A DNA stretch of 64,000 bases from Pseudomonas paracarnis (GTDB lineage Bacteria; Pseudomonadota; Gammaproteobacteria; Pseudomonadales; Pseudomonadaceae): NCBI RefSeq assembly GCF_904063055.1, contig NZ_CAJFCN010000001.1:62001-126000 (forward strand), written 5' to 3'. The translations under genes and the position numbers were made by a program. Shown here piece after piece: positions 45,303 to 56,623 of this stretch. How positions within the stretch are numbered: position 1 is the stretch's first letter; each line of letters begins with the position of its first letter. The notes below the pieces were generated by a model. The model saw only the letters and a program-made list of their open reading frames with translations. It was not told where the DNA came from and searched no databases.

Positions 45303-45889
45303 ACGGTGTCCCACAGGTCGCGCACATCGCGCCCGGCAATGCGGATCAGCAACAGGCTCAGAGCGGCCAAGGCGAACAGGCCGGTGCCTGGGATCACATC
45401 CAGCATGCCGGCCAGCTTGAACACCGCGACCATCGCGCCCAATAGGCACACCTCCAGCATGCTCCAGGGCCGGAGTGCTTCGAGCCAGCGCATGCACAGC
45501 TTGAACGCCGGCGAGCGCCTGCCGGCCAAGGCGAAACTCAGCACCCAGATCAGCAATAGCAGCTGAAACACCGGCGCGATAATGATGGAAATCGCCGCTA
45601 CCAAGGCAATGAACGTGATCGGCCCCAGGCTCAGTGCAACCACTGAGTCCCAGAGGGTGGCGCTGTTTTTCAAGCCCTGCAGGCTGATGCTCATCACCGG
45701 ATAAAAGTTGGCGAAGGTCCACAGCACTGCGGCAGTCACCGTCAGGGCGAGGCGTTGCTGCACCGACAAGCCGTTATAGCGCTGCAGTACGCCCGAGCAA
45801 CGTACGCATAGGGCTTTTTGATGTTTGGCGAGCGTGACTTTCTCGTACACGCAGTCGCAGTGCTCGCAGATGATCTGTTGATTCGCCAT
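45299..45889 (-). CDS. PqiA-like membrane protein, first half gene
   Basis: Protein of 196 residues with a zinc ribbon (CEHCDC and CVRCSG near residues 8-35) followed by four helices (LTVTAAVLWTFANFYPVMSI near residue 48; LGPITFIALVAAISIIIAPV near residue 87). It is the first repeat of the PqiA fold. GGAG lies upstream of the ATG at 45889. The next gene starts inside its stop codon. It heads the pqiA1-pqiA2-pqiB-pqiC operon; in E. coli the pqi operon responds to superoxide-generating compounds via SoxRS, but no such box is visible here. Confidence 0.9.
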   Translation of the reverse strand: MANQQIICEHCDCVYEKVTLAKHQKALCVRCSGVLQRYNGLSVQQRLALTVTAAVLWTFANFYPVMSISLQGLKNSATLWDSVVALSLGPITFIALVAAISIIIAPVFQLLLLIWVLSFALAGRRSPAFKLCMRWLEALRPWSMLEVCLLGAMVAVFKLAGMLDVIPGTGLFALAALSLLLIRIAGRDVRDLWDTV

Positions 45890-46044
45890 GGGTGTTGCTC
45901 CAAATGCGACTGACTGCAGCGGGGGATTTCAATGGCGCGTGTGTAGCTTAGCAGCGGATAGACCGCGCAATCGACTCCTTCCAGAGCAGGGGCAAGCTAC
46001 ACCATACTGCACTTGGAACGCGCCAGAGAGCTTGCAGGACACCC

Positions 46045-46689
46045 ATGACTATTGAAAAACAACCGTTGATTCGCGAAACCTTTCCCGTCGGCCCGTTGCA
46101 GTGCAACTGCACCATCATTGGTGACCCGGTCACAAAAAAAGCCATCGTCGTCGACCCCGGCGGCAATCACGAGTTGATTCTGGCGCGCCTTGATGCGCTG
46201 GGCCTGAAGGTGGTGAGCATTATCCACACCCATGCTCACCTTGATCATTTCCTGGCTTCCGGCCAATTGAAGGAAAAGACCGGTGCTACGTTGCACCTGC
46301 ATAAGGATGATCAATTTCTGTGGGACAACCTGGAAATGCAATGCCAGATGTTTCGCGTGCCCTACGTCCCGGTGCCGTCTCCGGATCGCTGGCTGGAGCA
46401 TGACGAAGAACTGGCCTGCGGCTGCGGCGTGGCCTTGCACACCCCAGGGCATACACCGGGCTCGATGAGTTTCTGGTTTGCCGACGCCAAGCTGTTGATC
46501 GCCGGCGATACCTTGTTTCGTCGCGGGGTAGGGCGTACGGATTTATGGGGCGGCGACCAGGCGACGATTGTGCGGTCGATCAAGCAGCGCCTGTATACGC
46601 TGGACGAAGGCGCGACGGTGGTCACTGGGCATGGGCCGGATACGTTGCTGGGCGATGAGATGCGGGAGAATCCTTTCGTGCGTGCGTGA
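46045..46689 (+). CDS. MBL-fold hydrolase, glyoxalase-II-like (YcbL type)
   Basis: Metallo-beta-lactamase-fold hydrolase of 214 residues with the full zinc motif HTHAHLDH near residue 58, later ligands HTPGHTPGSMS near residue 132 and GDTLFRRGVGRTDLWGGD near residue 155, and the C-terminal His in VVTGHGPDT near residue 192. Related enzymes are glyoxalase II (GloB/YcbL), which hydrolyses S-lactoylglutathione, but this short form lacks the glutathione-binding C-terminal domain. Substrate uncertain. AGGA lies before the ATG. Confidence 0.9.
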   Translation: MTIEKQPLIRETFPVGPLQCNCTIIGDPVTKKAIVVDPGGNHELILARLDALGLKVVSIIHTHAHLDHFLASGQLKEKTGATLHLHKDDQFLWDNLEMQCQMFRVPYVPVPSPDRWLEHDEELACGCGVALHTPGHTPGSMSFWFADAKLLIAGDTLFRRGVGRTDLWGGDQATIVRSIKQRLYTLDEGATVVTGHGPDTLLGDEMRENPFVRA

Positions 46690-46867
46690 TGGGTTGTCGG
46701 CTCTGATACAAGCCGGTACAGACACACAGGCACAGGCCCGAGCCAAAGACAGCTATGCTTTACGCACCCCTGCACGGAATTTTTGCCGTTTGTCGCGTTC
46801 CAAACTCGGCACAGGTCCATTGCCAATGTCCTCTGCATCACAGAATGCAAAAGTAGGAGCTTCCTTC

Positions 46868-47638
46868 ATGTTCACTCCGCGTCGTCTGCTTGTTGTCGCT
46901 ACCGCCGTAGCCCTGTTGTCTGGCTGCGCTTCACCTAACCCTTATGACGGCAGCCAGGGACAGGCCAGCAATGGTTCCGAAAGCGGCATGAGCAAAACCG
47001 CCAAGTACGGCGGCCTCGGTGCGCTGGCTGGCGCATTGGCCGGTGCAGCCATCGACCATAACAACCGTGGCAAGGGCGCGCTGATTGGCGCAGTCGTTGC
47101 GGGTGCCGGTGCGGCGGGCTACGGCTACTACGCCGACCAGCAGGAGAAAAAACTGCGCGAAAGCATGGCCAATACCGGGGTTGAGGTGCAGCGCCAGGGC
47201 GACCAGATCAAGCTGATCATGCCGGGTAACATTACCTTCGCCACCAACTCGGACGCGATCTCCAGCAGCTTCTATCAGCCGCTGAACAACCTGGCCAACT
47301 CCCTCAAGCAGTTCAACCAGAACACCATCCAGATCGTTGGCTACACCGACAGCACCGGTAGCCGTCAACTGAACATGGACCTGTCCCAGCGCCGTGCGCA
47401 GAGCGTGGCCAACTACCTGACCTCCCAAGGTGTCAACGGTGCCAACCTGAGCGCACGCGGGGCCGGCCCGGATAACCCGATTGCCAGCAACGCCGACGTG
47501 AATGGCCGTGCCCAGAACCGTCGTGTCGAGGTCAACCTCGGCCCGATCCCTGGCCAGCAATACGGCCAGCCTGGCCAGCAGCAGGCGCCACAGCAGAACA
47601 ACCAGTTCCAGGGCAACCCGTACCAGCAATACCAGTAA
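46868..47638 (+). CDS. OmpA-family outer-membrane lipoprotein
   Basis: Lipoprotein of 256 residues. Signal peptide FTPRRLLVVATAVALLSGC with lipobox LSGC, a glycine-rich region (YGGLGALAGALAGAAIDHN near residue 42) and a glycine-zipper-like helix (KGALIGAVVAGAGAAGYGYY), then the C-terminal OmpA peptidoglycan-binding domain (LKQFNQNTIQIVGYTDSTGS near residue 150, and GADNPIASN-type GPDNPIASNADVNGRAQNRRV). It ends with a Gln-rich tail. GGAG lies eight bases before ATG 46868; in-frame readings further upstream lack a signal peptide at the start and are rejected. A perfect terminator follows. Confidence 0.9.
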   Translation: MFTPRRLLVVATAVALLSGCASPNPYDGSQGQASNGSESGMSKTAKYGGLGALAGALAGAAIDHNNRGKGALIGAVVAGAGAAGYGYYADQQEKKLRESMANTGVEVQRQGDQIKLIMPGNITFATNSDAISSSFYQPLNNLANSLKQFNQNTIQIVGYTDSTGSRQLNMDLSQRRAQSVANYLTSQGVNGANLSARGAGPDNPIASNADVNGRAQNRRVEVNLGPIPGQQYGQPGQQQAPQQNNQFQGNPYQQYQ

Positions 47639-47651
47639 ACCCCTGGGCACT

Positions 47652-47690
47652 AAAAAGGGCGCCGTGCAGTCAATGCACGGCGCCCTTTTT
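47652..47690 (+). terminator. Intrinsic terminator after OmpA-like gene
   Basis: AAAAAGGGCGCCGTGC pairs perfectly with GCACGGCGCCCTTTTT around a seven-base loop, about 14 bases after the stop. A-run and T-run flanks allow use in both directions. Confidence 0.92.
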
Positions 47691-47706
47691 AGTGGCTGCG
47701 TGTTTT

Positions 47707-47838
47707 GATCGTTCCCACGCTCTGCGGGGGAATGCCCGCTCGGACGCTCCGCGTCCTACTCTTGGCGCAAAAGCTGAAGCGTGTGCGGTGACGCGGAGCG
47801 TCACGGGATGCGTTCCCACGCAGAGCGTGGGAACGATC
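47707..47838. repeat. Compound hairpin repeat downstream of OmpA-like gene
   Basis: Contains GTTCCCACGCTCTGCGGGGG (47711-47730, diverged), GGACGCTCCGCGTCC (47742-47756), GTGACGCGGAGCGTCAC (47788-47804) and GTTCCCACGCAGAGCGTGGG (47812-47831). It has GATCG at the left end and CGATC at the right end. Same family as 22504-22552 and 39408-39524. Confidence 0.8.
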
Positions 47839-47856
47839 AGGCACCTTCGATCTACA

Positions 47857-49121
<1,265 letters not shown>

Positions 49122-49493
49122 TCAGCTGTCAAAGGCATTTTTGAGCCAGGTCAGATCAGCTGTGCCTGACGGGGTGCTTTCCATGGCAACCACATCGAAA
49201 CGGCAGGGGCAGTCAGCCCAGCGATGCTCTTTTTGCAGAAAAAACTGCGCAGCGAGTATCAGCTTTTGACGCTTGCGCCCGTCGATACTGGCGAGCGCGC
49301 CACCCCATTGTGCGTGTTTTCTGTAGCGGACTTCGACGAATACTACTGTATCGCCGTCAAGCATGACCAGATCAAGCTCGCCGCGTTTACATAACCAGTT
49401 CTGCGCCAGAAGGCGCAGACCCTGTCGTTGCAGGTAGTTGAGTGCATGCAGTTCGGCATCCTTGCCGCTGTGTGCGCTGGACCGCTCGGGCAT
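49122..49493 (-). CDS. YraN/UPF0102 endonuclease-like protein
   Basis: Product of 123 residues of the UPF0102 family with a restriction-endonuclease-like fold: GKDAELHALNYLQRQGLRLL near residue 10, then LAQNWLCKRGELDLVMLDGD with the E-x-D-L signature, and VVFVEVRYRKHAQWG with the E-V-K-like core near residue 52. The residues fit the PD-(D/E)XK pattern, though nuclease activity has not been shown to my knowledge. Its ATG shares one base with the lpoA stop (TGATG). Confidence 0.88.
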   Translation of the reverse strand: MPERSSAHSGKDAELHALNYLQRQGLRLLAQNWLCKRGELDLVMLDGDTVVFVEVRYRKHAQWGGALASIDGRKRQKLILAAQFFLQKEHRWADCPCRFDVVAMESTPSGTADLTWLKNAFDS

Positions 49494-51304
49494 CAGCGTG
49501 GGGTATCGGGCAGGCGCTGAATGTCGCCGCCGACGAACTTCGCCCACGGCATCTGGCGATCAACGCGCTGGTTGGCGCTGATGCCCAGGTTGCCCGAGAG
49601 GCCGTCGACACGGGTGTCCGGCAGTGCCTTGAGCTGGCCCAGGCGTGGCGCCAGGCGGTAGGCATCGACGCCCATCGCGTAGAGGCGGCCCAGGCTGCCA
49701 TTGGCTTGCGGCCATTGCGCGGCGACCTGGTTGCGCAGTGGGTCGGTGGTATTAAGCAGCCAAGGGGTTTCGCAGAACATCACGTTGGTCATGTCCAGGT
49801 ACTGGTTACGATCACCGCTGGCGCTGTACACGTGGGAGGTTGCGTATACCGGCACATCCCCGGCGTACTGGAAGTTCAGGGTCGGCTTGATCTGCTGGGC
49901 CAGTTGCGGCGTGACGGCCAGGAAGATGAACTCGATGTCCTGGCGACGCGAAGGCTGGGCGGCGACGTCGGTACCGACTGTGCTTTGCAGGCTCTTGGCG
50001 CGGCCTTCGCTCTTGCGCAGTTGGAACAGATCGGCGATCTGCTGGGCCAGGGCCACAGGTTGGTCGACATATTCAACGCCCATGACGGTGCCGCCATTGG
50101 CTTCCCAGTCCTGGCGGAACGCCTTGTAGACACGCTCACCCCATTCGCCACGGGGCACCATGGCGGCGGCGCGATGCAGGCCATCGGCACGGGCACGGCG
50201 CGACACTTCGCGGGCTTCGTCTTCAGCGGCCAGGCCGAATTGGAACAACTGCGCCGGGCCCTGATCGGTCTCGCTGTAGTTCAGGGCCAGGGTGGTGATC
50301 GGTAACTGCGGGCGCGCGCTGAGTTGCTTGACCAGCGGTTTTTCCAGCGGGCCGACCACCAGTTGCACACCGGCGGCCTGGGCCTTGGCATAGAACTCGT
50401 CGAGGGAGGCCAGGCGCGAGCTGTCATAGAACTCAATGACCGGCGGCTTCTGCCCGGCTTGCTCAGCCTGGTAGTGCGCCGCCATGAAGCCTTCGCGCAG
50501 CGCTTTGCCTACAGCAGCCAGCGGACCTTCCTGCGGCAGCAGCAGGGCAATCTTGTTCAGGGGCTGGCTGGCCAGTTCCTTGAGCTTGGTCAGCGGTGCT
50601 GGCAGTTGCACTGCCGCCGGGTGCCCTGGGTTCTGAGCGCGCCAGGTGTCGATGGCGGCTTGTTGTTGCTCCAGCGTACCGGCGCCCTTGACCGCCTGGG
50701 CCAGAGTGATCCAGCCATCGAGCGTCGGGTTGCCGGTAGCTTGCAGCTGTTCGGCTGGCAGCGCGGCAATCAATACCCAGATAGCCTCGTGGTTGCTGCT
50801 GGCAGCTTCAGCCGTCAGCAGGGGCGCCATGGCCACCCGCTCGCGAGCGGCGGCGAGGGTCTGGCCGTCGGCTTCATAGGCGCGTGCATGTACGGTACTG
50901 GTGCGGATCTGCTGGTCGGTCGGCAGTTCCTTCAGGTTTTGCAGGCTAGGGTGGTTCAGCGCTGCCAAGGCCGCCTTGGGCTGGTTGCGCCCCATGGCCA
51001 GTTCTGCGGCCAGGGTGCTGGCAAATACTTGCGCGGCTGGCTTCAGGGCATCCAGGGGCACTTGCGCAAGGATCTGCGAGGAGCGGCCGGGATTGTTCTG
51101 CTGGTAGGCCAGGTCCGCCGCGCTCAGGCGCAGCAACGCGGCTTTTTCTGGCGTCTTGGCGTTCGTCGCCTGTTCGAGCAGTTGCTCGATACTGGCATCG
51201 GGCGTGCGTGGCAGTTCGCCAAGACTGGAGGAGGGCGAACTGGCGCAAGCGGCCAGCAAGGCAGCGAGGCAGAGGGCGGAGAGCAGCCGCAGGCAAGCGA
51301 TCAT
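49493..51304 (-). CDS. lpoA: LpoA, penicillin-binding protein activator lipoprotein
   Basis: Outer-membrane lipoprotein of 603 residues. Signal peptide IACLRLLSALCLAALLAAC with lipobox LAAC, an N-terminal helical TPR-like half (ALLRLSAADLAYQQNNPGRS near residue 55) and a C-terminal periplasmic-binding-protein-like half (KIALLLPQEGPLAAVGKALR near residue 255; LFQFGLAAEDEAREVSRRAR). LpoA activates PBP1A for peptidoglycan synthesis. ATG 51304 is preceded by AGGAA; the longer reading to 51328 is not needed. It converges on nothing and is followed by yraN, as in E. coli. Confidence 0.93.
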   Translation of the reverse strand: MIACLRLLSALCLAALLAACASSPSSSLGELPRTPDASIEQLLEQATNAKTPEKAALLRLSAADLAYQQNNPGRSSQILAQVPLDALKPAAQVFASTLAAELAMGRNQPKAALAALNHPSLQNLKELPTDQQIRTSTVHARAYEADGQTLAAARERVAMAPLLTAEAASSNHEAIWVLIAALPAEQLQATGNPTLDGWITLAQAVKGAGTLEQQQAAIDTWRAQNPGHPAAVQLPAPLTKLKELASQPLNKIALLLPQEGPLAAVGKALREGFMAAHYQAEQAGQKPPVIEFYDSSRLASLDEFYAKAQAAGVQLVVGPLEKPLVKQLSARPQLPITTLALNYSETDQGPAQLFQFGLAAEDEAREVSRRARADGLHRAAAMVPRGEWGERVYKAFRQDWEANGGTVMGVEYVDQPVALAQQIADLFQLRKSEGRAKSLQSTVGTDVAAQPSRRQDIEFIFLAVTPQLAQQIKPTLNFQYAGDVPVYATSHVYSASGDRNQYLDMTNVMFCETPWLLNTTDPLRNQVAAQWPQANGSLGRLYAMGVDAYRLAPRLGQLKALPDTRVDGLSGNLGISANQRVDRQMPWAKFVGGDIQRLPDTPR

Positions 51305-51513
51305 GTAAGTGTTCCTGATACCGATCAAATTAGCGTGGAAGTGTACCCAAGCACTGGCCCAGGCGCGATGTTCATGGCGTTAAACCGTGGATTTAGGTCG
51401 TGCAAATGTTGCCAATAGCTGACGGTGGCTGAAACGGCATCGGCCGTGATGGCATATTTTCAAGGCGTCTACGCGCTACAATGTGGCTTTTGCCAACCAT
51501 CGAGGTGTGCGCT

Positions 51514-52386
51514 TTGACTGCTCCAGGTCCTTTGAATTCCACTGCTGGCTCGCTTTTTGTGGTGGCGACGCCCATTGGCAACCTGGACGACATCAGTGCC
51601 CGGGCGCTGAAGGTGTTGCGCGAGGTGAAATTGATCGCGGCAGAAGACACGCGGCACTCCCAACGGTTGATGCAGCATTTTGGTATCAGCACGCCATTAG
51701 CGGCCTGCCACGAACACAACGAACGTGAAGAGGGTAGCCGCTTTATCACGCGTCTTTTGGCGGGTGATGACGTGGCGCTGATTTCCGACGCGGGCACGCC
51801 CCTGATTTCCGATCCTGGTTACCATCTGGTCCGCCAGGCGCGCGCCGCTGGTATCAATGTAGTGCCTGTTCCAGGAGCCTGCGCGCTGATTGCTGCATTA
51901 TCGGCCGCCGGGTTGCCCTCGGACCGCTTTATCTTCGAAGGCTTCCTGCCCGCCAAGGCCGTAGGGCGTCGGGCGCGTCTGCAGGCACTTAAAGAAGAGC
52001 CGCGCACCTTAATCTTTTATGAGGCCCCGCATCGCATCCTTGAATGCCTGCAAGACATGGAGCTGGTGTTCGGCGGCGAGCGCCTGGCCTTGTTGGCCCG
52101 GGAGTTGACCAAGACCTTCGAAACCCTCAAGGGGTTGCCGCTGGAGGAGCTGCGAGCGTTTGTCGAGGGCGACAGCAATCAACAACGTGGCGAATGCGTG
52201 GTGCTGGTAGCAGGCTGGACCGCGCCGGAGAATGAAGACGCGGTGGGCAGCGAGGCCATGCGCGTCCTCGATTTGCTGCTCAAGGAAATGCCGCTCAAGC
52301 GCGCCGCCGCTCTGGCGGCGGAAATTACTGGCGTGCGCAAGAATGTGTTGTATCAGGTCGCGCTCGATAAACAGAAGGCCGAATAG
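51514..52386 (+). CDS. rsmI: 16S rRNA (cytidine1402-2'-O)-methyltransferase RsmI
   Basis: SAM-dependent 2'-O-methyltransferase of the tetrapyrrole-methylase fold, modifying C1402 in the ribosomal decoding site. The 290-residue product has GSLFVVATPIGNLDDISARA near residue 10, AAEDTRHSQRLMQHFGI near residue 38, DAGTPLISDPGYHLVRQARA near residue 80 and FYEAPHRILECLQDMELV near residue 165. The conserved region starts just inside a TTG at 51514, which has GAGGT six to seven bases upstream, so TTG is the likely start; an ATG at 51481 adds an unmatched leader. It precedes the RNase P RNA gene. Confidence 0.93.
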   Translation: MTAPGPLNSTAGSLFVVATPIGNLDDISARALKVLREVKLIAAEDTRHSQRLMQHFGISTPLAACHEHNEREEGSRFITRLLAGDDVALISDAGTPLISDPGYHLVRQARAAGINVVPVPGACALIAALSAAGLPSDRFIFEGFLPAKAVGRRARLQALKEEPRTLIFYEAPHRILECLQDMELVFGGERLALLARELTKTFETLKGLPLEELRAFVEGDSNQQRGECVVLVAGWTAPENEDAVGSEAMRVLDLLLKEMPLKRAAALAAEITGVRKNVLYQVALDKQKAE

Positions 52387-52444
52387 TTCCGGGGCCAAAA
52401 CTGTATTTCGTCTGAACGTGATGGCAATGCTGCACTTTTAATAC

Positions 52445-52472
52445 TTGTCCTCAAGCCGCCGTGCCGTTAACC
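52445..52472 (+). promoter_or_regulatory. Promoter of RNase P RNA
   Basis: TTGTCC (52445-52450) and TTAACC (52467-52472) with a 16-base spacer place the start near 52483, where the mature RNA begins. The sites are acceptable rather than strong by sequence. Confidence 0.5.
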
Positions 52473-52482
52473 TTCGCGGCGG

Positions 52483-52837
52483 AGAGTCGATTGGACAGTC
52501 GCTGCCCTCTATGAAAATTAGGGGGGGGAGGAAAGTCCGGGCTCCATAGGGCGAAGTGCCAGGTAATGCCTGGGAGGCGTGAGCCTACGGAAAGTGCCAC
52601 AGAAAATAACCGCCTAAGCACTTCGGTGCCGGTAAGGGTGAAAAGGTGCGGTAAGAGCGCACCGCACGACTGGCAACAGTTCGTGGCTAGGTAAACCCCA
52701 CTTGGAGCAAGACCAAATAGGGTCCCAAGGCGTGGCCCGCGCTGGGACCGGGTAGGTTGCTAAAGATGTCCAGTGATGGCCATCGTAGACGAATGACTGT
52801 TCAAGACAGAACCCGGCTTACAGATCGACTCTCCACC
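52483..52837 (+). ncRNA. rnpB: RNase P RNA
   Basis: Catalytic RNA that matures the 5' ends of tRNAs. It starts AGAGTCGATTGGACAGTCG, contains the universal P4 strand GAGGAAAGTCCGGGC (52537-52551), the AAGACCAAATAGGG segment, and the closing P4 strand ACAGAACCCGGCTTACAG near 52806, then pairs back to the 5' end (GATCGACTCT). Size about 355 bases, bacterial type A. P3 is CCCTCTA/TAGGGGG with a TGAAAAT loop, producing a run of eight G. It lies between rsmI and mraZ, the usual Pseudomonas site. Confidence 0.97.
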
Positions 52838-52843
52838 TTTTTT

Positions 52844-53087
52844 CCTTGCGTTCGAATCTCGTGCGCAAACCCGGTAGTAACGCAAGAATCCCTCCCTGCC
52901 AAATCATTGGCAGATGCATCTTCGTAATACCAAAAAAATCTTACTCTTAATAAATTACTTTAACTTTGCGCTCTAGCTCTTTGAGCTATTTGCTGTTGTT
53001 GAGTCAAAAACATCGCAAAACTCTCGTTTCTCCTCCTTTTACCCTCCTAAATCTCCGTTCTGTAAGGCTTTTCCTTGAATACGCGCC
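52844..53087. other. AT-richer gap between rnpB and the mra promoter
   Basis: About 240 bases, lower in GC than the rest of the window (for example AAAAAAATCTTACTC and AATAAATTACTTTAACTT). No open frame of note, no clear terminator. A short dyad GCTCTAGCTCTTTGAGCTA lies near 52972. It probably holds upstream elements for the mra promoter. Confidence 0.4.
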
Positions 53088-53150
53088 TTGACGGTGTGGT
53101 AGGCGCATTCCTATAGTGTGCGCAAGTGGCGGAAAGTGGCACAAAGTGGG
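53088..53150 (+). promoter_or_regulatory. mra promoter with three MraZ boxes
   Basis: TTGACG (53088-53093) and TATAGT (53112-53117), 18-base spacing, form a strong sigma70 promoter with a start near 53124. Immediately downstream are three direct repeats AGTGGC, AGTGGC and AGTGGG at 53125, 53135 and 53145, exactly 10 bases apart on one DNA face. MraZ binds such 10-base-spaced repeats and represses its own operon. Confidence 0.88.
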
Positions 53151-53191
53151 TTTTTTGAACGTAAAACGCTAAAATTTGGAGAAACGCATCT

Positions 53192-53647
53192 GTGTTTCGC
53201 GGAGCTAACGCTATCAGTCTCGATGCAAAAGGCCGTCTCGCTATGCCGAGCCGGTATCGTGACGAGCTCATTTCGCGAAGTTCGGGGCAGTTAATCATTA
53301 CGATTGACGCTGTTGATCCCTGTTTGTGTGTTTACCCCCTCGATGAGTGGGAGTTGATTGAAACCAAGTTGCGCGCGCTGCCTTCATTGCGTGAAGAAAA
53401 CCGCCGACTCCAGCGTTTGCTGATCGGTAATGCCGTCGACCTTGAACTCGATGGCAGTGGTCGTTTCCTGGTGCCGCCGCGACTGCGCGAGTACGCCAAG
53501 CTCGACAAGCGCGCAATGCTGGTAGGCCAACTGAACAAGTTCCAATTGTGGGACGAAGATGCCTGGGATGCTGTGTCTGCAGCGGACTTGGCTGCTATTC
53601 AACAACCGGGCGCCATGCCTGATGAACTGCGTGATTTGATCCTGTGA
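53192..53647 (+). CDS. mraZ: Transcriptional regulator MraZ
   Basis: DNA-binding ring-forming regulator of the division/cell-wall cluster, 151 residues, with two AbrB-like SpoVT/MraZ domains: [20 protein letters not shown] at the start and [20 protein letters not shown] near residue 78. Start codon GTG at 53192; GGAG lies ten bases upstream. It overlaps rsmH by four bases (GTGA). Controlled by its own boxes at 53125-53150. Confidence 0.97.
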   Translation: MFRGANAISLDAKGRLAMPSRYRDELISRSSGQLIITIDAVDPCLCVYPLDEWELIETKLRALPSLREENRRLQRLLIGNAVDLELDGSGRFLVPPRLREYAKLDKRAMLVGQLNKFQLWDEDAWDAVSAADLAAIQQPGAMPDELRDLIL

Positions 53648-54587
53648 CTATTGATAGCGGCTTTAACCACATCACCGTACTGCTTGACGAAGCCGTCGAG
53701 GCTCTCGCCGTACGTGCCGATGGCTGCTATGTCGATGGCACATTCGGCAGGGGCGGGCATAGCCGGTTGATACTCAGCCAGCTCGGGTCCGACGGCAAAC
53801 TCCTTGGGTTCGACAAAGACCCTCAAGCGATTGCCACCGGGCAAGCGCTAGCGGCCGAAGACGGCCGCTTTGTCGTTGTGCAGCGCAGCTTTGCCGAGCT
53901 GGGGGCCGAAGTTGCCGAGCGCGGCATGGCGGGCAAGGTGGCCGGGGTTCTGCTCGACCTGGGCGTGTCTTCGCCACAGCTCGATGACCCGGAGCGCGGC
54001 TTCAGCTTCATGAACGACGGCCCACTCGACATGCGCATGGACCCTACCCGTGGGGTCAGTGCCGCACAATTCATCGCCACCGCGCCGGTGGAAGAAATCG
54101 CCCGTGTGTTCAAGGAATACGGTGAGGAGCGCTTCGCCGGTCGAATGGCGCGTGCCGTGGTCGAGCGCCGCGAAATCCAGCCGTTCGAACGCACCGCTGA
54201 CCTGGCCGAAGTGCTGAAAGTGGCCAACCCTGCCTGGGAAAAGGGCAAGAACCCGGCTACCCGCGCGTTCCAGGGCCTGCGTATCCACGTCAACAACGAA
54301 TTGGGCGATCTGGAGGCCGGCCTCGAAGCCGCTCTGGATGCTTTGGAAGTGGGCGGTCGCCTGGTGGTGATCAGCTTCCACTCCCTGGAAGACCGCATCG
54401 TCAAACTGTTCATGCGTCGCCTGGTCAAGGGCGAATCCGATAACCTGCCGCGCAACCTGCCGGTGCGTTTCGAAGCCTTTGTGCCGAAAATCAAAATCCA
54501 TGGCAAAGCGCAGTTCGCTTCCGAAGCCGAACTCAAGGCCAACCCACGTTCCCGTAGCGCCGTCATGCGTGTTGCGGAGAAATTGCG

Positions 54588-54591
<4 letters not shown>
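53644..54591 (+). CDS. rsmH: 16S rRNA (cytosine1402-N4)-methyltransferase
   Basis: SAM methyltransferase acting on C1402 of 16S rRNA, formerly MraW; together with RsmI (also in this window) it makes the doubly methylated base. The 315 residues include [20 protein letters not shown] near residue 30, [20 protein letters not shown] near residue 102 and [20 protein letters not shown] near residue 240. Start GTG at 53644 overlaps the mraZ stop; the stop overlaps the ftsL start (GTGA). Confidence 0.97.
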
Positions 54592-56622
<2,031 letters not shown>

Positions 56623-56623
<1 letters not shown>

